From Actinoplanes utahensis (GTDB taxonomy: Bacteria > Actinomycetota > Actinomycetes > Mycobacteriales > Micromonosporaceae), in NCBI RefSeq assembly GCF_016862455.1, contig NZ_BOMZ01000092.1:1-34238 (forward strand): a stretch of DNA of 34,238 nucleotides, written 5' to 3'. Shown here one piece after another: positions 7,224 to 14,167 of the stretch. A program made the translations under genes and the position numbers. The number at the start of each line of letters is the position of its first letter. Within the stretch, counting starts at the first letter, position 1. Below the pieces are notes generated by a model that worked only from the letters and a program-made list of their open reading frames with translations, did no database searches and was not told the DNA's origin.

Positions 7224-7892
7224 ATGAGCATCCGGGTGGTGCTGGCCGACGACCAGCCGTTGATCCGCAGCGGCCTGCGGGTGCTGATCAACGACGCCGT
7301 CGACATCGAGGTGATCGGGGAGGCCGCCACCGGCGCCGAGGCGGTCCGGTTGGTCCGCGAGCACCAGCCGGACGTGGTGGTGATGGACATCCGGATGCCG
7401 GTGATGGACGGCATCGAGGCCACCCGGCACGTCGTCGCCGGCCCCGGTCCGGCGCGGGTTCTCATCCTCACCACGTTCGACGACGACGAGTACGTGTACG
7501 CCGCCCTGCGCGCCGGGGCCAGCGGCTTCCTCGTCAAGGACATGGCCCTCGAGGACATCCTGGGCGCGATCCGGGTGGTCGCCGCCGGGGACGCGCTGAT
7601 CGCCCCGAGCGTCACCCGCCGCCTGATCGAGCATTTCGCCGGCAGCACGCCCGCGCCGGCTCCCGCCCCGGCCCGCCGCCGCAGCCTGGACGGGATCACC
7701 GAGCGGGAGCGTGAGGTGCTGACCCTCGTCGGCCAGGGCCGGTCGAACGCGGAGATCGCCGTGGATCTGCACATCAGCCCGGCCACCGCCAAGGCCCATG
7801 TGGCCCGGCTGTTCACCAAACTCGACGCCCGCGACCGGGTGCATCTGGCCATCCTCGCCTACGAGACCGGCCTCGTCGTCGCACCGGACTGA
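7224..7892 (+). CDS. NarL/FixJ-family response regulator
   Basis: The 222-residue product has a receiver domain with the acidic pair ADDQ, the phospho-acceptor Asp near residue 55 in VVMDIRMPVMDG, the conserved Thr in ILTTFDDDEYV and Lys in LVKDM. An Ala/Pro-rich linker is followed by a LuxR-type helix-turn-helix (ITEREREVLTLVGQG, SNAEIAVDLHISPATAKAHVARLF). It should be the DNA-binding partner of the kinase encoded just upstream. The ATG at 7224 follows a GGGGGAG and gives the typical N-terminus MSIRVVLADDQ. An ATG at 7191 overlapping the kinase stop (ATGA) would add 11 residues and cannot be excluded. Likely targets are this operon and the divergent hydrolase/acyltransferase pair. Confidence 0.9.
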   Translation: MSIRVVLADDQPLIRSGLRVLINDAVDIEVIGEAATGAEAVRLVREHQPDVVVMDIRMPVMDGIEATRHVVAGPGPARVLILTTFDDDEYVYAALRAGASGFLVKDMALEDILGAIRVVAAGDALIAPSVTRRLIEHFAGSTPAPAPAPARRRSLDGITEREREVLTLVGQGRSNAEIAVDLHISPATAKAHVARLFTKLDARDRVHLAILAYETGLVVAPD

Positions 7893-7897
7893 CACCG

Positions 7898-8266
7898 CTA
7901 CGGCGGTTTCTGGGTTGTGACCGCAACAGGCATGCATGAGTGAGGCGGGGGACGGGTCTGCCCGGCACGCACCGGCCGCTCGATGCAGTCCCGGATCCGC
8001 ACCAGCGTCTCCTTGTCCGCCTTCCAGCGCAGGAACGAGACCGGAGTGTTGATCTCCTTAAGCACGGTCCGCAGCAGCCGGAACCACGCACCGACGTGAA
8101 CGGTGCGCCGCGGCAGGGTGACCTGGCCGGTATGAAGCCTTCGTGGGTACGCCGGTCCATGATCGGGACTGCCGCGCTGGTGGAAATGGTCGCGGGCTCG
8201 GGGCGCCCCGGTAGTGCCGCACGGCGATACCGGCAGGAGGCATCCGTGTTCGGGATAGTTGACCAT
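7898..8266 (-). pseudogene. Possible remnant of an unidentified gene in a 400-bp gene-poor stretch
   Basis: Between the response regulator and the next small gene no convincing intact gene is seen. The best reading is a 122-codon minus-strand frame. Its middle part, about VHVGAWFRLLRTVLKEINTP to IERPVRAGQT, looks protein-like, while both ends look random and codon bias is weak. I cannot name the family. No start with a good ribosome site is present. The rest of 7893-8300 shows no repeat or RNA gene that I can support. Confidence 0.25.
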
Positions 8267-8300
8267 GATCGGTGATTACGCCATCAGCAGCAGGCCCCAC

Positions 8301-8600
8301 TCAATCACCGGAGATCCAGAGATATCCGCGTGCCCGGGTCGCCTCCTCGATGAGCGCCCCCAGCGCCTGCACGTCGACCCGGAGCTCCGGTCTGCGGCTC
8401 GCGATCTCGTCCAGCTCCACGGTCAGCTGCGGCAGCTGGATCAGGTTGATCATGGTGTCGCCGTAGGAATCGATCCTCGACACCAGGTGGTGCCGTTCCC
8501 GGTCGCTCGCCGCCACCAGGCGTTCCAGCGAGGAGCCCGCTTCCGAGCCGGCAGAGCGTCGCTCGTGCACCTGGTTCTCGACATACACATCGAACCCCAC
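8301..8600 (-). CDS. Small conserved-looking hypothetical protein
   Basis: The 99-residue product (GFDVYVENQVHE..., DSYGDTMINLIQLPQLTVELDEI..., ending YLWISGD) is soluble and has no signal peptide. From memory the Y-G-D-T...L-Q-...-E-L-D pattern and the ending Y-L-x-x-x-G-D recur in short uncharacterised actinobacterial proteins; I know no function for them. The GTG at 8600 is well supported: AAGGAGG at 8608-8614 lies 7 bases upstream. It stands alone in a gene-poor area, so context gives no hint. Confidence 0.65.
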   Translation of the reverse strand: MGFDVYVENQVHERRSAGSEAGSSLERLVAASDRERHHLVSRIDSYGDTMINLIQLPQLTVELDEIASRRPELRVDVQALGALIEEATRARGYLWISGD

Positions 8601-8759
8601 CGCGGCGCCTCCTTCACGAAATGGCCGGCCAGGGCATGGTAGAGCTCGACCCGGTTCACCTGACGCGCTGACCTACCACGATGTCCGCGTCGGCGAACAA
8701 GCGCGGCACAGCACTGTCGCGACGGCTTCGTGATCTCCGCGTCGAGAACAGGGGAGCGG

Positions 8760-8829
8760 GCCGGCTCGCACGGCGGGCTCGGAAGCGCTGCGCGGGGTTC
8801 GGGCGGCCGGGATGAGCAGCAGCGCGGCG
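8760..8829 (-). pseudogene. Fragment of an MFS transporter C-terminus
   Basis: Read on the minus strand this stretch gives AALLLIPAARTPRSASEP, against AALLLIPAVRTLRRAPEP at the end of the intact MFS transporter encoded at 9842-11053. It has no start, no upstream transporter sequence and a different ending, so it is a leftover. The surrounding 8601-8926 holds no other gene that I can support, apart from the ribosome sites of the two flanking genes. Confidence 0.7.
8776..8829. repeat. Direct repeat, copy 1 (partner at 9879-9932)
   Basis: This 54-bp segment matches 9879-9932 without gaps at 49 of 54 positions by eye; the last 26 bases are identical. Both copies lie in the same orientation and flank the SPFH-like lipoprotein gene. 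Confidence 0.85.
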
Positions 8830-8926
8830 TAGTAACGCACGCTGACTGTCGGATTTCTGTCACCCGCCGGGTTCGCTGCGCAGGATGCCGGATCCTGGGG
8901 GTCCACCGGGGCGACGGGGGACGATG

Positions 8927-9841
8927 ATGCTACGTGGAGCCAAGAGCATCGCGATGGTGGGTGCGCTGCTGCTGATCGGCGCGGGTGTCGCCGGGTGCAC
9001 CACGGTGAGCACGGATTCGGATCAGGTGGCGCTGCACTACGACGCGGGCGCCTTCTCCAGCACCACCTACCAGGAGTGCGTGAAATCCAACAACCGTTCC
9101 TGGGACGGCCTCGGCGAGCAGTACTACAAGTATCCGGCCGGGCAGCGGAACTTCGAGTTCAGCAGCAGCAAGGACGCGGAGTCCCAGGCGTACACCGTGG
9201 TGTCGAAGGACAACCAGGAGCTGACCATCACCGGCGGTCTGACCTTCCACCTGGACACCTCGTGCGACGACGACGGCGGGGTGCTGCGCGCCTTCCACGA
9301 GGAGATCGGCCTGAAATTCCAGCCGGTGCTCGGCGACGACGGCAAGACCACGGAGAACTGGCTGGAGATGCTGCGTTTCTACATCGGGCAGCCGCTGGCC
9401 AAGGCGCTGACCACCGAGGCGCAGAAGTACGACTGGCTGGCGCTCTACAACGATCCGGCGACCCGGGAGAAGTTCGAGACGGCGATCAACGCCAGCCTCG
9501 GCGCATCGGTCACCGCCACCACCGGTGACAAGGCGTACTTCGAGCAGTTCAACCTGACGCTGCAGAACCCGGAACCGCGCAAGGAGCTGATCGACGGGCT
9601 GGCCGCGGTGCAGGTGGCGATCACCCAGCGGCAGGCGCTGGTCGAGCAGAACGCGACGCTCGACGAGAAGCTCAAGCAGATCCGCAAGCTGGTCGGCGTG
9701 CTCGGCCCGGACGGCTACATCCTGTACGACACGTTGCAGCGCTGCCTCACCGGCGAGGCGCCGAAGGGCTGCCCGTCCTTCCTGCCCCTGCCACCGGGCG
9801 GCACCGTGGAGGCGCCCGCACCGGCACCGGCGGCCACCTGA
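8927..9841 (+). CDS. Lipoprotein with an SPFH/band-7-like domain
   Basis: The 304-residue product has a lipoprotein signal peptide (lipobox VAGC, Cys about residue 24). The following region, YDAGAFSSTTYQECV..., YPAGQRNFEFSS, AYTVVSKDNQELTITGGLTFHLD, resembles the core of SPFH (stomatin/prohibitin) domains. A long charged helical segment around residues 225-260 fits the coiled coil that follows such domains. The tail is Pro/Ala-rich. SPFH proteins form membrane-associated oligomers that organise other proteins; here it would sit outside the membrane. Two ATGs are adjacent (8924 and 8927); the second has better spacing from GGGGGA. Its stop abuts that of the convergent MFS gene. The SPFH call rests on pattern memory. 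Confidence 0.65.
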   Translation: MLRGAKSIAMVGALLLIGAGVAGCTTVSTDSDQVALHYDAGAFSSTTYQECVKSNNRSWDGLGEQYYKYPAGQRNFEFSSSKDAESQAYTVVSKDNQELTITGGLTFHLDTSCDDDGGVLRAFHEEIGLKFQPVLGDDGKTTENWLEMLRFYIGQPLAKALTTEAQKYDWLALYNDPATREKFETAINASLGASVTATTGDKAYFEQFNLTLQNPEPRKELIDGLAAVQVAITQRQALVEQNATLDEKLKQIRKLVGVLGPDGYILYDTLQRCLTGEAPKGCPSFLPLPPGGTVEAPAPAPAAT

Positions 9842-11053
9842 TCAACGCTCCGCCGGCTGGGGCGCTCCCGACGGCACCGGCTCGGGAGCGCGGCGCAGGG
9901 TGCGGACGGCCGGGATGAGCAGCAGCGCGGCGCAGCCCAGGACGCCGACGACGACCGAGGCGCCGAGCACACGTTCGCCGCCGGTCACCCCGGCGACCGG
10001 GCCGGCCAGGGCCTGACCGATCGGGACGCTGCCGGTGGAGCCGAGGACCTCGTAGGAGGTCATCCGGTTCAGCATCGCCGGCGGCACCAGGGTCTGCACG
10101 CTGGTCTGCCACTGGATCGACCAGAACGCCCAGACCACGCCGTTGATCCAGGCCGCGGCCAGCAGCCAGGGCAGCGTGACGTGGGTGGCGATGGCCAGGG
10201 GGAGCAGCACGAAGCCGAACATCGCCACGGCGCCGGCGGCGAGCGGGCGTTGCGGTCGCAGCCGCAGCGCGGCGAGCCCGCCGCACACGGTTCCGGCGCC
10301 GAGCGCGGACTGCATCCAGGCGTACGCCGACGCGCCCAGATCCTCGCTGACCAGCACGGCCCCGAGCGGGATGAGCGGGCCGAACAGGAAGATCCCGTAC
10401 GCGACCCAGACCAGGATGACGCTCCAGATCCAGCTGCGGGCGCGGAACTCGTGCCAGCCCTCGATCAGGTCCCGGATCGGGGACGACGCCCGCCGCCGGA
10501 CGGGACCGGTGCGCAGGGTGGCGAGGCAGATCGCGCTGATCGCGAAGGTGGCGGCGTCCACGGCGTACACCGGCCCGGCCCCGAACACCGCGAACAGGAC
10601 GCCGGCCGCCGCCGGGCCGAGCATCTCGGCGAACGCGACGGCCGTGCGGATGGTCGCGTTGGCTCGCTGTGGATCGTTGCTGACCAGTGGGACCAGACCG
10701 TTGACGCCGGGCTGGAACATGGCCGCGGCCGCGCCGCTGACCGCCGAGCACACGATCAGCAGTGGCATCGACGGGGTGCCGGTGAAGAACGCCACCGCCA
10801 CCACGACCTGCGCGACGACCCGGACCAGGTCGGCGCCGAGCATCAGCGGCCGGGCTCCGAACCGGTCCGCGAACACCCCGCCGAACAGGATGAACCCGAG
10901 CATCGGCAGCATCCACGCGGCGAGGACCAGGCCGACGCCGGTGGCCCCGTACACCTGCCCGATCGCCAGGGCGGCCGCGACTGTGAGCATCGCGTCGCCG
11001 AACATGGAGATGGTGCGTGCCACGAAGTACCGGATGAAGTCAGCCGTCCACAT
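9842..11053 (-). CDS. MFS exporter (EntS/MFS_3-like)
   Basis: The 403-residue product has about 12 membrane helices. It starts FIRYFVARTISMFGDAML and has the loop 2-3 motif GGVFADRFGARPLML, typical of proton-driven exporters related to EntS and macrolide-efflux proteins. The cargo cannot be told. The C-terminus is short and cytoplasmic. The gene follows PPK2 on the same strand after 20 bases. There is no Shine-Dalgarno sequence, but TAATAT (minus strand, 11060-11065) ends 6 bases before the ATG, so a separate leaderless transcript is likely. A degraded copy of its 3' end lies at 8776-8829. Confidence 0.85.
   Translation of the reverse strand: MWTADFIRYFVARTISMFGDAMLTVAAALAIGQVYGATGVGLVLAAWMLPMLGFILFGGVFADRFGARPLMLGADLVRVVAQVVVAVAFFTGTPSMPLLIVCSAVSGAAAAMFQPGVNGLVPLVSNDPQRANATIRTAVAFAEMLGPAAAGVLFAVFGAGPVYAVDAATFAISAICLATLRTGPVRRRASSPIRDLIEGWHEFRARSWIWSVILVWVAYGIFLFGPLIPLGAVLVSEDLGASAYAWMQSALGAGTVCGGLAALRLRPQRPLAAGAVAMFGFVLLPLAIATHVTLPWLLAAAWINGVVWAFWSIQWQTSVQTLVPPAMLNRMTSYEVLGSTGSVPIGQALAGPVAGVTGGERVLGASVVVGVLGCAALLLIPAVRTLRRAPEPVPSGAPQPAER
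9879..9932. repeat. Direct repeat, copy 2 (inside the 3' end of the MFS gene)
   Basis: Partner of 8776-8829, with five mismatches in 54 by eye. This copy is functional coding sequence, the other is not, so the other copy derives from this gene or a close relative. Confidence 0.85.
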
Positions 11054-11059
11054 CCGGCA

Positions 11060-11065
11060 ATATTA
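11060..11065 (-). promoter_or_regulatory. Likely -10 element of a leaderless MFS transcript
   Basis: On the minus strand TAATAT is followed by six bases and then the ATG at 11053. The AT-rich patch stands out in this GC-rich DNA. It lies in the 20-bp gap between the PPK2 stop and the MFS start, so the MFS gene can probably be expressed independently. No clear -35 is seen. Confidence 0.55.
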
Positions 11066-11073
11066 AGGTTTCT

Positions 11074-11913
11074 TCAGAGAACGGTGGGGATGTGCCTCAC
11101 CGCGACGCGCGGCTCCGCCCGCTCGGCCGGTTCCGGGCGTTCCGGCAGCTTCACCGTCTCGCGCTTCATCCGCTCGTACGGCACGACGCTGAGCAGGTGA
11201 CTGAGGATGTTGAGCCGGCCGCGCTTCTTGTCGTCGGTCACCGCGAGGTACCACGGCGCCCACTCGGTGTCGGTGGCCCGGAACATGTCGTCGCGTGCCC
11301 GGGAGTAGTCGTCCCACCGGGTGTACGACAGCAGATCGAGCTCGGAGAGTTTCCACGTCTTGCGCGGGTCGTTGATGCGGCCCTCCAGGCGGCGGGTCTG
11401 CTCCTGCGGGCTGACCTCCAGCCAGTACTTGACCAGGATGACGCCGGAGTCCGCGATCTGGTGCTCCATGCTCGGGGTGGCCTGCAGGAACTGCCGCGCC
11501 TCGCCCTTGCTGCAGAAACCCATCACCCGTTCCACACCGGCCCGGTTGTACCAGCTCCGGTCGAAGATGACGACCTCACCGCCGGCGGGCAGATGCGGCA
11601 CGTACCGCTGCAGATACATCTGCGACCGCTCCCGTTCGGTGGGCGCCGGCAACGCGACCACCCGGAACACCCGCGGACTCACCCGCTCGGTGATCGCCTT
11701 GATCGCACCCCCTTTGCCGGCGGTGTCGCGGCCCTCGAAGACGACGCACACCTTGGCGCCGGTCGCCTTCACCCACTCCTGCATGGTGACCAGCTCACCG
11801 TGCAGTCTGCGCAGCTCCTTCTGGTACTCCTTCTCCTTCATCCGGGGTCTGGCCGTGCCGTCACCGTCCGTGGCGGTCGCGGTCTGAAGGGACCGGTGCT
11901 TGTGCTTGGCCAT
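11074..11913 (-). CDS. ppk2: Polyphosphate kinase 2 family protein (copy 1)
   Basis: The 279-residue product is a single-domain PPK2. It has Walker A FEGRDTAGKGGAIK near residue 59, Walker B/lid VIFDRSWYNRAGVERVMGFC near residue 115, and the conserved WKLSELDLLSYTRWDDYSRARD. PPK2 enzymes transfer phosphate between polyphosphate and nucleotides, mostly making NTP or NDP from polyphosphate. Which nucleotide is used cannot be told here. GGAGG at 11919-11923, five bases upstream, supports the ATG at 11913. It is divergent from the antiporter gene across about 120 bp holding a palindrome, and is followed by the MFS exporter on the same strand. Confidence 0.92.
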   Translation of the reverse strand: MAKHKHRSLQTATATDGDGTARPRMKEKEYQKELRRLHGELVTMQEWVKATGAKVCVVFEGRDTAGKGGAIKAITERVSPRVFRVVALPAPTERERSQMYLQRYVPHLPAGGEVVIFDRSWYNRAGVERVMGFCSKGEARQFLQATPSMEHQIADSGVILVKYWLEVSPQEQTRRLEGRINDPRKTWKLSELDLLSYTRWDDYSRARDDMFRATDTEWAPWYLAVTDDKKRGRLNILSHLLSVVPYERMKRETVKLPERPEPAERAEPRVAVRHIPTVL

Positions 11914-11986
11914 GTCTTCCTCCGGAAAGCGCGACGGGGCCTGTCGCCTTCACCGTGCCGTCCGGAGGCGCCGTGCGCGCCCTCCG

Positions 11987-12003
11987 CCACGGATGATCCG
12001 TGG
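11987..12003. promoter_or_regulatory. 17-bp palindrome between divergent PPK2 and antiporter genes
   Basis: CCACGGAT-G-ATCCGTGG has perfect 8-bp arms around one base, the symmetry expected of a dimeric regulator's operator. It lies 74 bases upstream of the PPK2 start and about 30 upstream of the antiporter start. A second, imperfect GGAGGCGC/GCGCCCTCC pair lies just to its left. Which regulator would bind is unknown. Confidence 0.5.
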
Positions 12004-12035
12004 CCCGCGCGGATGCGCTGACATGAGGTGTGACC

Positions 12036-13208
12036 GTGGGCGCGCTTCTGATCCTCGTGGCCGTCATCGTCTGGGGCGCGTTGTCGGCGCGGCTGGAACG
12101 GGCCGACCTGACCGCCCCGATGGTGTTCGTCGGCGTCGGCGCGCTGCTCGCCTTCGGCCTCGGCCTGGACGCGGGCGCCGGCGCCGCCGGAGTGACGGCG
12201 CTGACCGAGGCGACCCTGGTGTGGGTGCTGTTCTCCGACGCGGCCCGAGTGGGGGTAGGCGACCTGCGTGCCGATGCCGCTGTCTACGCCCGGCTGTTCG
12301 GGGTGGCGCTGCCGCTGACCGTGGCGGCCGGGACCCTCGCCGCCTGGCTGCTGCCCGGCGTGCACAGTCCGTGGATGGCTCTGCTGATCGGCGCGGCGCT
12401 GGCCCCGACCGACGCGGCGCTCGGCGCCGTGGTGATCACCCATCCGGCGGTGCCGGAGCGGATCCGGCGCATCCTCAACGTGGAGAGCGGCCTGAACGAC
12501 GGCATCGTCACGCCGGTCGTGATGCTGGCCCTGGCCGGAGTGGCGTCGGCCGAGGGCCATGCCGGCGCCGGCGTGCTCGGCGCGGTGCTCCAGCTGGCCG
12601 GGGGCGCCGCCGCCGGGGTGGCGGTGGGTGCGGCGGGCGGCGCGCTGCTGCGGGCGGCCGGCCGGCGGGGCTGGGGCGAGGAGAGCTTCGCCGGTCCGGC
12701 GGTGCTGGCTCTGGCACTTCTGGCGTACGGCCTGTCGACCGCCCTGCACGCCAACGGTTTCGTCGCCGCGTTCGCCGCCGGGATGGCGTTCGGGCACGTC
12801 GCCGGGCGTCGTGGCCCCCGTGAGGTGTTCTACGTGGAGGAGACCGCGGGACTGGCCGCCCTGCTGGTCTGGGTGCTGTTCGGGGCGATCGCGCTGCCGC
12901 TGCTCGACGGGCACCTGAGCGGATGGGTGCTGCTGTACGCGGTGCTGAGCCTCACCGTCATCCGGATGCTCTCGGTCGCTCTCGGGCTGGCCGGCGCGGG
13001 GCTCGGCCGGCACGCGACGCTGTTCGTCGGCTGGTTCGGGCCGCGCGGCCTGGCGTCGGTGGTGTTCGCCCTGATCGCCGTGGAGGAGCTGGGCCCGGGC
13101 GCGGAGCCGGCGGTCGCCGTGATCACACTGACCGTGCTGCTCAGCGTGCTGGTGCACGGGCTGAGCGCGAGACCCTTGGCGGTCCGCTACGCCGGGCCTA
13201 CTCGGTGA
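12036..13208 (+). CDS. Cation/proton antiporter (CPA1/NhaP-like)
   Basis: The 390-residue product has about 12 membrane helices. The transport-core motifs APTDAALGAVV (with the ion-binding Asp) and NVESGLNDG are typical of Na+/H+ and K+/H+ antiporters of the CPA1 group. There is no cytosolic regulatory tail, so it is a compact version. A GTG at 12030 is also possible, but the GTG at 12036 lies seven bases after GAGG and is preferred. It is flanked on both sides by PPK2 genes on the opposite strand; its end overlaps the second PPK2 stop by 11 bases. Ion specificity cannot be told from sequence. Confidence 0.88.
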   Translation: MGALLILVAVIVWGALSARLERADLTAPMVFVGVGALLAFGLGLDAGAGAAGVTALTEATLVWVLFSDAARVGVGDLRADAAVYARLFGVALPLTVAAGTLAAWLLPGVHSPWMALLIGAALAPTDAALGAVVITHPAVPERIRRILNVESGLNDGIVTPVVMLALAGVASAEGHAGAGVLGAVLQLAGGAAAGVAVGAAGGALLRAAGRRGWGEESFAGPAVLALALLAYGLSTALHANGFVAAFAAGMAFGHVAGRRGPREVFYVEETAGLAALLVWVLFGAIALPLLDGHLSGWVLLYAVLSLTVIRMLSVALGLAGAGLGRHATLFVGWFGPRGLASVVFALIAVEELGPGAEPAVAVITLTVLLSVLVHGLSARPLAVRYAGPTR

Positions 13209-14034
13209 ACCTGCCGATACGCCGGCGCGAGGCCCGCATCAGCGCCAGCTCGTCCGACCCGCTGACCACGATCCGCGGATCGGGGGTGAAGTCCAGGGCG
13301 GTGGAACGTTCCTTGTAGTCGATCGCGCCGAGGATCACCTTCATGGTGTTCAGCCGGGCGGCGTGCTTGTCGTTGGAACGGACGATCAGCCACGGGGCGG
13401 CCGCGGTGTCCGTACGCCGCAGCATCTCGAATTTCCGTTCGGTGAAGTCGTCCCACCGGTCCTGGGCCTGAAGATCGATCTCGCTGAGTTTCCACTGCCG
13501 CAGCGGGTCGGTGCGGCGCCGTTCGAAACGCCGCGCCTGTTCCTCGCGGGTCACGCTGAAGTACAGCTTGACCAGCACCGTGCCCTGCCGGGTGAGATCC
13601 TTCTCGAAGCCGGTGACGCCGCGCAGGAAGTCCTTGTACTCCTTGGGCGTGCAGAAGCCGAAGACCCGTTCGACCATCGCCCGGTTGTACCAGCTGCGGT
13701 CGAACAGCACGATCTGGCCGCCGGCCGGGAACTCGGCCACGTACCGCTGGAAGTACCACTGGGAACGCTGCTCGGCGGTCGGCCGGCCGAGCGCGACGAC
13801 CCGGTAGTGCCGCTCGTTCATGTAGCGGGAGACGCGCCGGATGGTGCCGCCCTTGCCCGAGGCGTCGCGGCCCTCGAACAGCACGATCATCCGCAGATTC
13901 TCCGCCTCCAGGTGCCGTTGCAGTTTCAGCAGCTCGACCTGCCACGGGCGGAGCGCCGCCTCGGCCTGGTCGTGGCGGCGGAGCCGGGCGATCTCGCGCA
14001 GTGCCTGCTGGTACTTCCTGGCGAGATCGGCCAT
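13198..14034 (-). CDS. ppk2: Polyphosphate kinase 2 family protein (copy 2)
   Basis: The 278-residue product is a second single-domain PPK2 with FEGRDASGKGGTIRR (Walker A), VLFDRSWYNRAMVERVFGFC (lid/Walker B) and WKLSEIDLQAQDRWDDFTERK. It is clearly diverged from copy 1, so it may prefer another nucleotide or direction. The ATG at 14034 is chosen over one ten codons upstream because AAGGGG lies six bases before it and the product then begins MADLARKYQQAL. It is divergent from the SulP transporter and convergent, with an 11-bp overlap, with the antiporter. Confidence 0.92.
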   Translation of the reverse strand: MADLARKYQQALREIARLRRHDQAEAALRPWQVELLKLQRHLEAENLRMIVLFEGRDASGKGGTIRRVSRYMNERHYRVVALGRPTAEQRSQWYFQRYVAEFPAGGQIVLFDRSWYNRAMVERVFGFCTPKEYKDFLRGVTGFEKDLTRQGTVLVKLYFSVTREEQARRFERRRTDPLRQWKLSEIDLQAQDRWDDFTERKFEMLRRTDTAAAPWLIVRSNDKHAARLNTMKVILGAIDYKERSTALDFTPDPRIVVSGSDELALMRASRRRIGRFTE

Positions 14035-14167
14035 GGTGGGCCCCTTCCGGCATCGTCCCGACATCCCCAGGATTCCCGCTGTTCATGTCGGCGGCGTCAT
14101 CCGCGAGGAATGACGTAGACGGACGTCCGGCATGGCTGACTTGTCGAAGGATCGAGAGGGGGACGGC

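Noticed and set aside
14120..14129. CGGACGTCCG palindrome as a proven operator before SulP
   Set aside because: A 10-bp palindrome is expected by chance in GC-rich DNA of this length; it is mentioned only with the SulP gene.
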